From assembly GCF_016863175.1 (NCBI RefSeq), contig NZ_BOOJ01000064.1:37842-101841 (forward strand): a stretch of 64,000 bases of DNA, read 5' to 3'. Shown one piece after another: positions 16,341-26,355 of this stretch. Position 1 is the first letter of the stretch, and every line of letters begins with the position of its first letter. A model generated the notes under the pieces. That model was not told where the DNA came from. It ran no database searches and saw only the letters and a list, made by a program, of their open reading frames with translations. This DNA comes from Paraplanobispora siamensis (GTDB taxonomy: Bacteria; Actinomycetota; Actinomycetes; Streptosporangiales; Streptosporangiaceae). The position numbers were made by a program, and so were the translations under genes.

Positions 16341-17962
16341 GGCGCCTCCTTGGCGCGCAGGACGGGGGAGAAGTCGCGCTCCTCGATCTCGCCGACCGGC
16401 ACGCCGCGCTCGGTCAGGGCCAGGCACTCGTCGATCGTCTCCAGCACCCGTACGGCCAGCGCGGCCGTGCGCCCGGGGGAGCAGTAGGCGTCGACAGGGC
16501 TCAGCGAGCTCTGCTGCAGGAACCCCTCGCGCAGCAACCGCCCGCCCAGCAGGATCACCCTCTCCCTGGCCGGGAGGGTGCCGGTGCCGACCAGCTCGGC
16601 CAGCGCGGCCAGCCGGTCGGCCTCGCCCAGCAGGGAGGCGACCCGCGCCCGGGTCGCGCTCCAGCCGTCGCGGCCGTGGCGGGCGTGCCAGCGGGCCAGG
16701 GCGTCGCCGTCCCGGGAGAACGACCCGGCCCACGACACCGCCGGGTAGTGGCGCGCGTAGGCCAGGTCGCGCTCCAGGCTCCACAGGGTGCGCACGAAGC
16801 GCTGGGTGTGCGTGGTGACGGGCTCGGTCAGGTCCCCGCCCGGCGGCGAGACCGCACCGATGATCGTCACCGAGCCGGTCCTGCCGCCGAGCGTGGTGAC
16901 GCGTCCGGCCCGCTCGTAGAAGGCGGCCAGCGCCGAGGCGAGGTCGGCCGGGTAGCCCTCCTCGGCGGGCAGGGCCCCGCCGCGCGAGGCGAACTCGCGG
17001 CGGGCCTCGGCCCAGCGGGAGGTGGAGTCGGCGATGACGACCGCGTCGTAGCCCATGTCGCGGAAGTGCTCGGCGACCGTGATCCCGGTGTAGACGCTGG
17101 CCTCGCGCGCCATCATGGGCATGTTGGAGGTGTTGGCGATCACCACGGTCCGCTCACTCAGCCGCCCGCCGGTGCGGGGGTCGGTCAGCTCGGCCAGCGC
17201 GGCGACCACGTCGGCCATCTCGTTGCCGCGTTCGCCGCAGCCGATGTAGACGACCACGTCGGCGTCGCACCACTTGGCGATCTGCTGCAGCAGGACGGTC
17301 TTGCCGGTGCCGAAGCCGCCGGGCACGGCGACCGTGCCGCCCTTGCGCACCGGCAGCAGCAGATCGACCACGCGCTGCCCGGTGATCAGCGGGACCTGTT
17401 CGCCGAGGCGTTCGCGGTGCGGCAGCGCCCGCCGTACCGGCCAGTGCCAGACCATGGTCACCCGGTGCCCGCCGACCGTGGCGACCGGCGCGTCGGCGGG
17501 GTAGGCGCCGGGCGGGCGGATCGAGGAGACGGTCCCCCCGGGCGCCAGGACCAGGTACGGCACCGCCCCGGCGCCCTCCACGGTGCCGACCGGGGTGCCG
17601 GGCGCGATGGTCTGTCCCGGTTCGGCCAGCGGGGTGAACCGCCAGGTGCGCCCCTCGCGGGTCCGCGCGGCGCGCGGGTCCAGCCAGACGCCCGCCCCGT
17701 CGAGCGGGCGCAGCAGCCCGTCGAAGATCCCGCCCAGCAGGTGCGGGCCCAGCCGCGCCGACAGCGGGACGCCCATGCGTTCGACGGGCCGGCCCGGAGC
17801 CAGCCCGCCGGTGTACTCATACGCTTGAACGGTGGCGTGCGCCCCCTTCAGCGCGACGATCTCTCCCGGTACCCCGCCCGCGTCCACCAGTTCGAACATC
17901 GACGCTCCGGCCATCCCGTCCACCTCGACGAGCGGCCCGTTCACCCGCGTCACGACAGCCAT
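16337..17962 (-). CDS. A/V-type ATPase catalytic subunit A
   Basis: A 541-residue catalytic subunit. It has the Walker A loop GGFGTGKT (about residue 230), the [13 protein letters not shown] catalytic-Glu block, [20 protein letters not shown] and a bulge region before it. The usual A subunit is about 580 residues, so this one is slightly short. Its start overlaps the E-subunit gene by 13 bp. With B it forms the cytoplasmic hexamer. It may work as a pump or a synthase; direction cannot be read from sequence. Confidence 0.95.
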   Translation of the reverse strand: MAVVTRVNGPLVEVDGMAGASMFELVDAGGVPGEIVALKGAHATVQAYEYTGGLAPGRPVERMGVPLSARLGPHLLGGIFDGLLRPLDGAGVWLDPRAARTREGRTWRFTPLAEPGQTIAPGTPVGTVEGAGAVPYLVLAPGGTVSSIRPPGAYPADAPVATVGGHRVTMVWHWPVRRALPHRERLGEQVPLITGQRVVDLLLPVRKGGTVAVPGGFGTGKTVLLQQIAKWCDADVVVYIGCGERGNEMADVVAALAELTDPRTGGRLSERTVVIANTSNMPMMAREASVYTGITVAEHFRDMGYDAVVIADSTSRWAEARREFASRGGALPAEEGYPADLASALAAFYERAGRVTTLGGRTGSVTIIGAVSPPGGDLTEPVTTHTQRFVRTLWSLERDLAYARHYPAVSWAGSFSRDGDALARWHARHGRDGWSATRARVASLLGEADRLAALAELVGTGTLPARERVILLGGRLLREGFLQQSSLSPVDAYCSPGRTAALAVRVLETIDECLALTERGVPVGEIEERDFSPVLRAKEAP

Positions 17963-18465
17963 GACCGCTCGGCCTCCCCCTGCGCGGCGTCGACGGCCCG
18001 CTCGGCCAGGGCGGGCAGCGAGGCGTCGACGCGCCGCCCCGGCGCCTCCCCGACGACACCGCCCTCGGGATGCTCGGCCAAGACGAGGTCGCCGCCGCCC
18101 CGTCGCCGGGCCATCCGGCCCAGGGACTTCAGCAGCGCAGGGTAACAGGGATCCTCGCGCAGGCCGGTCACCGCCGTTCGCGCCCGCCGCCGGAAGTCCT
18201 CGAGGATCTCCCGCCGAGCGGTCAGCTCGATCGTCCGCACCCGTCGCGTGGTCGCGACGCGTTCGGCGGCGGCCTCGGTGTCCGCCTCCCGCTCTCCGCG
18301 CGCCCGCGCGTCGGCGAGCACTGCCCGCGCCCCCTCCTCGGCCTCCGCGACCGTCTGCGCCGCCTGACGGCCGGCCCGCTCGCGGGTCTGTTCCGCCTCC
18401 CGCTCGGTCCGCCGCAGCAGCGCGGCCGTCAGCGGGGCCAGCGCCTCACCGATCCTGTCGCTCAT
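17950..18465 (-). CDS. A/V-type ATPase subunit E (peripheral stalk)
   Basis: A 171-residue protein with a long charged coiled coil (residues about 15-90, ERAGRQAAQTVAEAEEGARAVLADARARGER) and a globular C-terminal part containing RREILEDFRRRARTAV. This is the layout of peripheral-stalk subunit E. It overlaps A by 13 bp and F by 20 bp, so order and coupling support the call. Confidence 0.8.
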   Translation of the reverse strand: MSDRIGEALAPLTAALLRRTEREAEQTRERAGRQAAQTVAEAEEGARAVLADARARGEREADTEAAAERVATTRRVRTIELTARREILEDFRRRARTAVTGLREDPCYPALLKSLGRMARRRGGGDLVLAEHPEGGVVGEAPGRRVDASLPALAERAVDAAQGEAERSWLS

Positions 18466-18685
18466 CGTCGTCCACCTCCGGCAGCACCACCGTGACCGGG
18501 CCGCTCACCGGCCCGAGGACCGCGGCCGCGGCGGAGCTGAGGATCACCACCGAGACGTCGTCGCCGAGCCCCGCCCAGGCGGACCTGACCGCCTCGGCGT
18601 CCCCGGCGGGCAGCACGAGCGCTCCGGCCAGCCGGAGCCACTCCATCCGGCCGGGCTCGCCGATGACCGCAACCGTGCCCATCAC
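18446..18685 (-). CDS. A/V-type ATPase subunit F-like protein
   Basis: A 79-residue protein starting GTVAVIGEPGRMEWLRLAGALVLPAGDAEAV, which fits the short Rossmann-like subunit F that caps the central stalk. Family members are usually near 100 residues, so it is short. GTG 18685 and ATG 18682 are both possible behind GGGGAG. Position between K and E supports the assignment; sequence alone would be weak. Confidence 0.7.
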   Translation of the reverse strand: MMGTVAVIGEPGRMEWLRLAGALVLPAGDAEAVRSAWAGLGDDVSVVILSSAAAAVLGPVSGPVTVVLPEVDDDERQDR

Positions 18686-18697
18686 GCTCGTCTCCCC

Positions 18698-20266
<1,569 letters not shown>

Positions 20267-20280
<14 letters not shown>

Positions 20281-21172
20281 CGCCCCTCCCTCCGCGTACG
20301 GCCAGCTCGACGGCGGCGCGGGCGCGCCGTGCGTCGGCGGTGAGCACGGCCAACGCTCCCAGCACCGCCGCCGGGCCGAACCGGGAGTCGGACAGGTGGG
20401 AGAAGCCCTCCCGCTCCAGCCGCCGCCACCAGCGCACCTCGCCGAGCCACAGGTCCTCGGGCCGGTCGAGACCCTCCAGCGCCCAGCGCGCGCCGGCGGG
20501 CAGCACGGCCGCCGTCGCGGGCAGCGAACCGGCCGCGAGCGCCGGTTCGCCCAGCAGCGCCTCCGCCCGCCGCCGCGCGCCGCCGGTGAGGTCGCGGCCC
20601 TGCAGGTGCCGCTCACGGGCGACCAGCAGGGCGGCCGCGCCCGCGGCCAGCGGGGCGGCCGGATCGATCCGGTCGGCGACGGTCACCGCCCATGACAGGC
20701 GCATGCCGAGCTGGATCTGCCGTGGCAGGTCTCCTCCGGGATCGCCCCAGGCGGACGTGCCGAGCACGGAGCGGATCTCCGCGGGGGCAGAGAGGCCTCT
20801 GAGGCGGGGCCAGGCGGTGCTCAGTGCGCCGAGCGCGAACTCCGGCCCCGCGTCCACGGGGGGTGTCAGCAGCTCGTCGACGTTGGCGATCTCGAACCAT
20901 CGCGCCAGCAGGCGCAGATCGCCGCCGCCCTCCCGGGGCAGCCATCCCGCCAGCACGCGCAGGTGCCACAGCAGGGTCGCCAGTACGGCGTGCCGGGCCT
21001 CGGCGGGGCTGTGCCCGGCCCTGACGTCGTGCCCGTAGGGGGTGGCGGCCAGCGCGGCGACGGCCGCCTCGCCGGAGCCGGCCGCGGCGATCCGGCGCGC
21101 CCCCTCCGGGCCCAGGCGCCGCCGTACCAGCCCACGCGCCCGGGTCGTCCCGGCCACCCATGCGGCGGTCAT
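20267..21172 (-). CDS. A/V-type ATPase subunit C-like protein
   Basis: A 301-residue mainly helical protein. Segments such as LLWHLRVLAGWLPREGGGDLRLLARWFEIANVDELL and EVRWWRRLEREGFSHLSDSRFGPAAVLG fit the AC39/subunit C group that links stalk and membrane ring. Sequence similarity to known C subunits is modest, so operon position supports the call. It overlaps the subunit I and H genes. Confidence 0.72.
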
Positions 21173-21693
21173 GGCCCGTTCGCCCGTTTCCCGGCGTCCG
21201 GGTCCACGGCCGTCGTCACGGCGGTTCCCACGGCGTCCGGGTTCGCAGTCGGTTGCGTGGCGCCCGGGTCCGTCGCGAGGGACCGGACGCGGGCGACGAC
21301 GCGCTCCACCTCGCCGGGGACGAGCGATGCGGCCCGGGCCCGCAGCGCCTCGGCCTGCCGCCGTGCGGTCTCGGTGGCGGTGCGGCTCTCGGCGCTCATG
21401 CGGTCGCGGGTGACGGCGGCGGCCTGCGCCCGTTCGGCGTCCGCCCGCGACCGGGCCGTGGCCAGTACGGCGGCGGCCCGGTCATCGGCCGCGGCGAGCG
21501 TGTCACGCGCGTCCGCCTCCGCCAGCGCCCGGATGCCGGCGCACCGGGCGTGCACACCGGTCAGGGCCGCGAAGACCGGTTCGAGTTCGGCGGTGGGGCC
21601 GGTCGCCCGGTCGGCGGGCACGCCGGCCGGAGCGGCCGCGCCCGGCACGCCCGCAGGACGGAAGCGTCCGGCGAAGTCACGCAGCCGTACCAT
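21169..21693 (-). CDS. A/V-type ATPase stalk subunit H/G-like protein
   Basis: A 174-residue protein beginning MVRLRDFAGRFRPAG, with a long Ala/Glu/Arg coiled coil (about 60-150, ARDTLAAADDRAAAVLATARSRADAERAQ). This suits the peripheral-stalk partner of subunit E. It is the first gene of the operon, the place where such a subunit is often found. It overlaps C by 4 bp. The end is Thr/Asp/Pro-rich and non-conserved. Confidence 0.65.
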   Translation of the reverse strand: MVRLRDFAGRFRPAGVPGAAAPAGVPADRATGPTAELEPVFAALTGVHARCAGIRALAEADARDTLAAADDRAAAVLATARSRADAERAQAAAVTRDRMSAESRTATETARRQAEALRARAASLVPGEVERVVARVRSLATDPGATQPTANPDAVGTAVTTAVDPDAGKRANGP

Positions 21694-21844
21694 GGTCAGT
21701 CCCGCTCGTCCGCGTGGGGGAAGCGGGGGAAGCCGCCGTCCTTCAGCCAGGTGTCGATGAGCACGACGCACCTCCAGCGGTCGGCCCGGCAGCGGCCTCC
21801 CGCTGCCGCGACCACAGCCTGCCAGGACGCGGCCGCGCCGGACA

Positions 21845-21858
21845 GAGCCTTAGGTCCC
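21845..21858 (-). promoter_or_regulatory. DosR-like operator box between the ATPase operon and the sigma factor gene
   Basis: On the minus strand GGGACCTAAGGCTC. It lies 151 bp before the first ATPase gene and 103 bp before the sigma factor gene, and could serve both. Confidence 0.62.
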
Positions 21859-21898
21859 GCCCCGGGCGGCCCAACAGCCCTGCCCCCGGCGGGCGGCC

Positions 21899-21912
21899 GG
21901 GACTTGACTGAT
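21899..21912 (+). promoter_or_regulatory. Possible weak DosR-like half-site
   Basis: GGGACTTGACTGAT: a good first half-site and a poor second half, 49 bp before the sigma factor start. Confidence 0.3.
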
Positions 21913-21961
21913 GGTGCGGACTTCCGGCCCGTGAGGGCCGGGCGGGTGAGGAGGTGCGGTG

Positions 21962-22969
21962 ATGAGCGCGGTTGAGGAGGTTACGCGGGGACAGCCATAC
22001 GGGGGCGACCCGCTCGGCCGGTACCTGCGGCGGATCGGCCGGATACCGTTGCTGACGGCCGAGGAGGAGGTCGAGCTGAGCAAACGGATCGAGGCGGGGC
22101 TGTACGCGCGGCACCTGCTCGAGACCGATCCGGAGCTGTCTCCGCAGCGGAGGGCCGAGCTGGAGGCGGTGGCGCGCGAGGCGTCGGAGGCAAGAGACCA
22201 CATGATCCGTGCCAACCTGCGCCTGGTGGTGTCGGTGGCCAGACGGTACGCCCGCCAGGGCCTGCCGCTGCTCGACGTCATCCAGGAGGGCAACATCGGC
22301 CTGATCAAGGCGGTGGACAAGTTCGACTACACCCGCGGCTTCAAGTTCTCCACCTGCGCGATGTGGTGGATCCGCCAGGCGATCCAGCGGGGGCTGGCCC
22401 AGAAGGGCCGGATGATCCGGCTGCCGGCGCGCGTCGCGGACGACGTCGCCCGGCTCACCCGGATCGAGGGCGAGCTGACGGCGGAGCTGGGACACGAGCC
22501 GAGCATCGGGGAACTGGCCGCCGGAGCCGGTCAGCCGGTCGAGAGGGTGGCCGCCGTCAAGCGGCTGCCGTCGGAGCCGGTCAGCCTGGACGCCCTGGTG
22601 GGGGATGAGGAGGACACCCCGCTGGGGGAGTTCGTCGCGGGTGGGGAGGACTCTCCCGTGGAGGAGGCCGTGGAGCGGCGCGAGCTGGTGGCCGGGGTGC
22701 GATCGCTGATCGACGACGTGCTGCCCCCGCGCCAGGCTCTGATCATCCGGCTGCGGTACGGCATGCAGGACGGGCGCGTGCACACGCCCCGGCAGATCGC
22801 CGAGAGGCTGGGGCTCAGCCGCGCCTGGGTGCGGGCGCTGGAGCGGGAGTCGCTGGCACGGCTGCGCGACAGGAAGCGGGCCGGGGCGCTGCCCGCGCGC
22901 TCGGGCCGCGTGAAGACGGAACGCGTGAAGACGGAACGCATGGAGCCGAAAGGAGAGCGGTCATGGTGA
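21962..22969 (+). CDS. RNA polymerase sigma factor, sigma-70 group 2 type
   Basis: A 335-residue sigma-70 factor. Region 1.2 is GDPLGRYLRRIGRIPLLTAEEEVELSKRIEAG, region 2 is RANLRLVVSVARRYARQGLPLLDVIQEGNIGLIKAVDKFDYTRGFKFSTCAMWWIRQAI, and region 4 is PRQIAERLGLSRAWVRALERESLARLR. Region 1.1 is missing, as in SigB/HrdA-D-like non-essential factors. AGGAGG precedes ATG 21962 by seven bases. The C-terminal tail holds a 15-bp tandem repeat encoding RVKTE twice. Its stop overlaps the next start, coupling it to the CBS-BON protein. Confidence 0.92.
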   Translation: MSAVEEVTRGQPYGGDPLGRYLRRIGRIPLLTAEEEVELSKRIEAGLYARHLLETDPELSPQRRAELEAVAREASEARDHMIRANLRLVVSVARRYARQGLPLLDVIQEGNIGLIKAVDKFDYTRGFKFSTCAMWWIRQAIQRGLAQKGRMIRLPARVADDVARLTRIEGELTAELGHEPSIGELAAGAGQPVERVAAVKRLPSEPVSLDALVGDEEDTPLGEFVAGGEDSPVEEAVERRELVAGVRSLIDDVLPPRQALIIRLRYGMQDGRVHTPRQIAERLGLSRAWVRALERESLARLRDRKRAGALPARSGRVKTERVKTERMEPKGERSW

Positions 22970-23631
22970 TCAAGGTCGAAGACGTGATGGGAGGCGTCGC
23001 GGTCGCGGTCCGGCCGGACACCCCCTTCAGCGGGATCATCGATGCGATGAGGCGCTTCGAGGTGAGCGCGGTCGCGGTGCTCGACGCCGACGGGCGGCCG
23101 GTGGGCATCGTGTCCGAGGACGACCTCCTGCTCAAGGAGACCGACACGGTACGGCACGGCGTCCCGCTCTTCGAGAGCGGCAGACGCCGCAGGGAGCACC
23201 GCAAGGCCGCGGGAGTGACCGCCGCCGAGCTGATGACCAGCCCGGTCATCACCGTGACCCCGGCCACGCCGGCCCGTGAGGCCGCCCGGCTGATGCACGA
23301 GCGGCGGATCAAGCAGTTGCCGGTGGTCGACCCGGGTACCGGCCGGATCACCGGCACGGTGCACCAGCACGACCTGCTGCGGGTCTTCGCCCGCCCGCCG
23401 GACGAACTGCACGCCGAGATCGAGGAGGTCGTGCGCGAGCAGGCCGGTCGTGACGCCGGTTCGCTGTCGATCGTCGTGCGGGACGGAGCGGTGACCATCG
23501 GCGGCACCGTCGGGCACAGATCCCAGATCACCTACCTGGTCGAGGCTCTGCGCGCGGTGGAGGGCGTCGTCGCCGTCACCTCCGAGATGACCTTCATCAG
23601 AGACGACGTCGTCGCCCCTCCGTTCTACTGA
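22963..23631 (+). CDS. CBS-CBS-BON domain protein
   Basis: A 222-residue protein with two CBS domains (about 5-60 and 85-140; FEVSAVAVLDADGRPVGIVSEDDLL and RRIKQLPVVDPGTGRITGTVHQHDLL) and a C-terminal BON domain (about 150-215; SLSIVVRDGAVTIGGTVGHRSQITYLVEALRAVEGVVAV). Such proteins are linked to stress and envelope homeostasis. The ATG lies inside the end of the sigma factor gene (overlap 7 bp), so the two are one operon. Confidence 0.9.
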   Translation: MVIKVEDVMGGVAVAVRPDTPFSGIIDAMRRFEVSAVAVLDADGRPVGIVSEDDLLLKETDTVRHGVPLFESGRRRREHRKAAGVTAAELMTSPVITVTPATPAREAARLMHERRIKQLPVVDPGTGRITGTVHQHDLLRVFARPPDELHAEIEEVVREQAGRDAGSLSIVVRDGAVTIGGTVGHRSQITYLVEALRAVEGVVAVTSEMTFIRDDVVAPPFY

Positions 23632-23677
23632 TCCTGCGGCGATCATCCGGTGAAGGGGCCGACCGGGAGCGGATCGG

Positions 23678-23691
23678 AGGGCTTTGGTCCC
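23678..23691 (-). promoter_or_regulatory. DosR-like operator box
   Basis: On the minus strand GGGACCAAAGCCCT. It lies only 35 bp before the start at 23727, so it may overlap the promoter. Confidence 0.62.
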
Positions 23692-23726
23692 TACACCGGG
23701 CGAGCGCCGGACCGTACCTCTGAGGT

Positions 23727-24035
23727 ATGACGACTGCCGGACGCACCTTCGCACTGATCGCGCTGTCCGCCGTGCTGACCCTCGTCGCGGTGGTGGACGC
23801 GGCCCGGGACGGATCCTGGGACCTTCTCGCCGTACTGGCACTCGTACTGGTCCTGCAGGCCGCGGTGCTGACCGGTGCCCGCGCGCGCCGTCCGTCCGTC
23901 TCGCTCCGCGGTGACCTGCACCGGTGGGTGACGGGCCGCTCGGCCGCCACCGGCGAACCGCTGGAGCGGGTGGTCGACCGCTGCGTCGCCGCCTACCGGG
24001 ACGGGATCACCCGGGAACCGGGTGAAGGACGATGA
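23727..24035 (+). CDS. Small two-helix membrane protein, unknown function
   Basis: A 102-residue protein. Two close hydrophobic helices (about 8-25 and 32-50) are followed by a basic cytoplasmic-looking part with RGDLHRWVTGRSAATGEPLERVVDRCVAAYRDG. I do not recognise a family. A DosR-like box stands directly upstream, and the stop overlaps the next start by 4 bp. It therefore heads a three-gene unit with the PEP-synthase-like and PAP2-PhoD genes. Confidence 0.7.
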   Translation: MTTAGRTFALIALSAVLTLVAVVDAARDGSWDLLAVLALVLVLQAAVLTGARARRPSVSLRGDLHRWVTGRSAATGEPLERVVDRCVAAYRDGITREPGEGR

Positions 24036-26355
24036 CCACGACGCGGACCGCCGCCCCGGTCGTCGTCCGGCTCCCGGCCGACCGGCCCGACCTCGGCGGC
24101 AAGGGCGAAGGGCTGAACCGGCTGATGGCGGCCGGACTCCCGGTCCCGCCCACCGCGGTGGTCACCGCCGCCGCCTATCGTGACGTCGCCGCCGACCCCA
24201 GGGTGCGAGAGCTCACCGAGGCGGCGAGGGCCGGATCGACGGTCGCGGACACGGCGGACGAGGTGTTCCTGAACGCGCCGCTGGACTGCGCGGTGGAGGC
24301 CGAGATCGTGGCCGCCGCCCGCGCGGTGGGCGCCGGAGGCCGGCTGGCGGTGCGGTCGTCGGCCGGCGCGGAGGACACCGCCGACTTCTCCTTCGCCGGC
24401 CAGTACCGCTCGGTCCTGGACGTGCCCGCTGACGATCCCGGCGCCGTGCTGCGCGCCGTACGCCTGGTCTGGGCGTCGCTGTGGCATCCCGCTCCCTGTG
24501 CCTACCGCCGGGCGTGGGGAGTCTCCGAAGAGCAGGCCGTGATGTCGGTGGTGCTCATGCGCATGGTCCCCGCCGTGCTGTCCGGCGTGGTGTTCACCCG
24601 AGATCCGGGTGGTGAGACGGGGCGGATGCGGGCGGAGACGGTCACCGGCCTGGCGGAGGGACTGGTCTCGGGCACGCGCACACCGGAGGTCTGGTCCCTG
24701 CCGCGCGAACCCGACACCGTACTGCCGTCCCCGCGAGGGGAACTGGCCGCGCTGGCGCTGGCCGCCGAGCGGCTGTTCGGCCGGCCCCAGGACATCGAGT
24801 GGGCCTGGGACGGGCAGCGGGTGTGGCTGGTGCAGAGCCGCGCCATCACCACCGTGCCCGGGGACGGCTGCGACACCCCGCAGGATGACGCCGAACTGAT
24901 GTCCACCGGGGTGGACGAGATGCTGCCCGGCGTGCTGCCGCCGCTGTTGTGGGAGATCAACGCGTTCCTGGTGGAAGAGGCGCTGCGCGCCGTCTTCGAC
25001 GAGGTGGGGGCCAATCCCGCGCACCGCGACGGCGCCCACGAGCTGCTGCGCAGGGTCCGCGGTCGCGCGGCCCTCGATCTCAGCCTGCTGAAAGAGGTCG
25101 CCGCGGCCATTCCGGGAGCGTCCGAGCGCGATCTGGAACGCGAGTACTTCGGTCACCAGGCCCATGACGACGGACCACCGGCACGGCGGCGCCGATCCCC
25201 CCTGCAGGACCTGCGCGTCTTCGCCAGCCGCCGCCGGGCGCTGATCGAGGCGGCCACGGTGCTGGTCGCCGTGGATGACCTGGCCGGACCCGGCCTCGAA
25301 CTGGGGGACCTGGACGACCGCGCGCTGCTGGCCTACCGGCTGCGCCTGCTCGACCTGGGGGCGCGGGCCATGAGCGCGGAGTTCGCCGCAGCGGCCTCGG
25401 CCGTGGCCGCTTACCGGCAGCTCGAAGTGATCCTCACGCGCTACCTGGGCGAGGCCGAGGCCGCCGGAGCGGCCCAGCTCCTGACGGCCGGAGCGGGCAT
25501 GGCGGCCCCGAAGTCCCCCTGGTCGTCGATGGCGGTGTTTGCCGGACCCACCTGGGACGAGCAGGCGACGACACCCCCCGACCGGGTGCCCCGCGCCGCC
25601 GAGCGGCGGCGCAGCCGCGCCGGAATCGAGGAGCGGCTGCGCCGCAATCCGCGCTGGCGCCGGATGCGGATCCTCACCGGGCAGGTCGTCGACGTGCGCC
25701 TGCACCTGCTGCGGCGGGTCGCGGACGAGGCGACCGAGGGCCTGACCCGGCGCGAGCGGGTCAAGGCCGCGGTGCTGGCCGTGGGAGGGCTCGTGCGCCG
25801 GGCACATCTCGAACTCGGGCGGCGGTTGTGCGAGCGCGGGTGGCTCGCCGATCCCGCGGACGTCGACCTGCTCACCGAGACCGAACTGCGGGCCGCGCTG
25901 GCCGGGTCCGGCCCGCCCTCCGGCACCTTGGCCGTACGGCGCCGCTGGCTGGAGCGCTACCGTGACGACGGCCCCTGCCCGTGCGGTTCACCGGAGTCCC
26001 GGCCGAGCCTCCGCCGCCGGTCTCCGGGGGCGAGACCCTGCGCGGCTGGGCGGCCGGCGTCGGCCGGTCCACCGGCCGGGCCCGGGCGCTGACCGAACCC
26101 GACCCCGGCGCGATCGCCGAAGGAGAGGTGCTGGTGGCGCGGGCGACCGACTCGTCCTGGACGCCGGTCTTCCTGCGCGCCGGAGGCATCGTGGTCGAGC
26201 GCGGCGGCCCGCTCTCCCACGCCGCCGTGGTCGCGCGCGAGCTCGGCGTGCCCGCGGTGCTCAACGTGCCCGCCGCCACGGCCGCCCTGGACGGGCGGCT
26301 GGTGACCGTCGACGGCGACCGCGGCGAGGTCGTGATCCACCGGGAGCCGTCATGA
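24032..26355 (+). CDS. PEP-synthase/rifampin-phosphotransferase-like protein, apparently frameshifted
   Basis: The first frame (24032-26092) holds an ATP-grasp PPDK_N domain (GGKGEGLNRLMAAGLPVPPTAVVT; RLAVRSSAGAEDTADFSFAGQYRSVL; GVVFTRDPGG; DIEWAWDGQRVWLVQSR) and a long middle domain. A second frame entered near 25972 encodes the swivelling phospho-His domain to 26355 (LVARATDSSWTPVF; GGPLSHAAVVARELGVPAV). One extra C in the run at 25972-25975 would join them as ...DGPLPVRFTG..., about 774 residues. The order ATP-grasp, middle, His matches rifampin phosphotransferases and short PEP-synthase relatives. This is either a real mutation or a sequence error in a C-run. The overlaps with both neighbours suggest the unit was recently functional. 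Confidence 0.75.
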
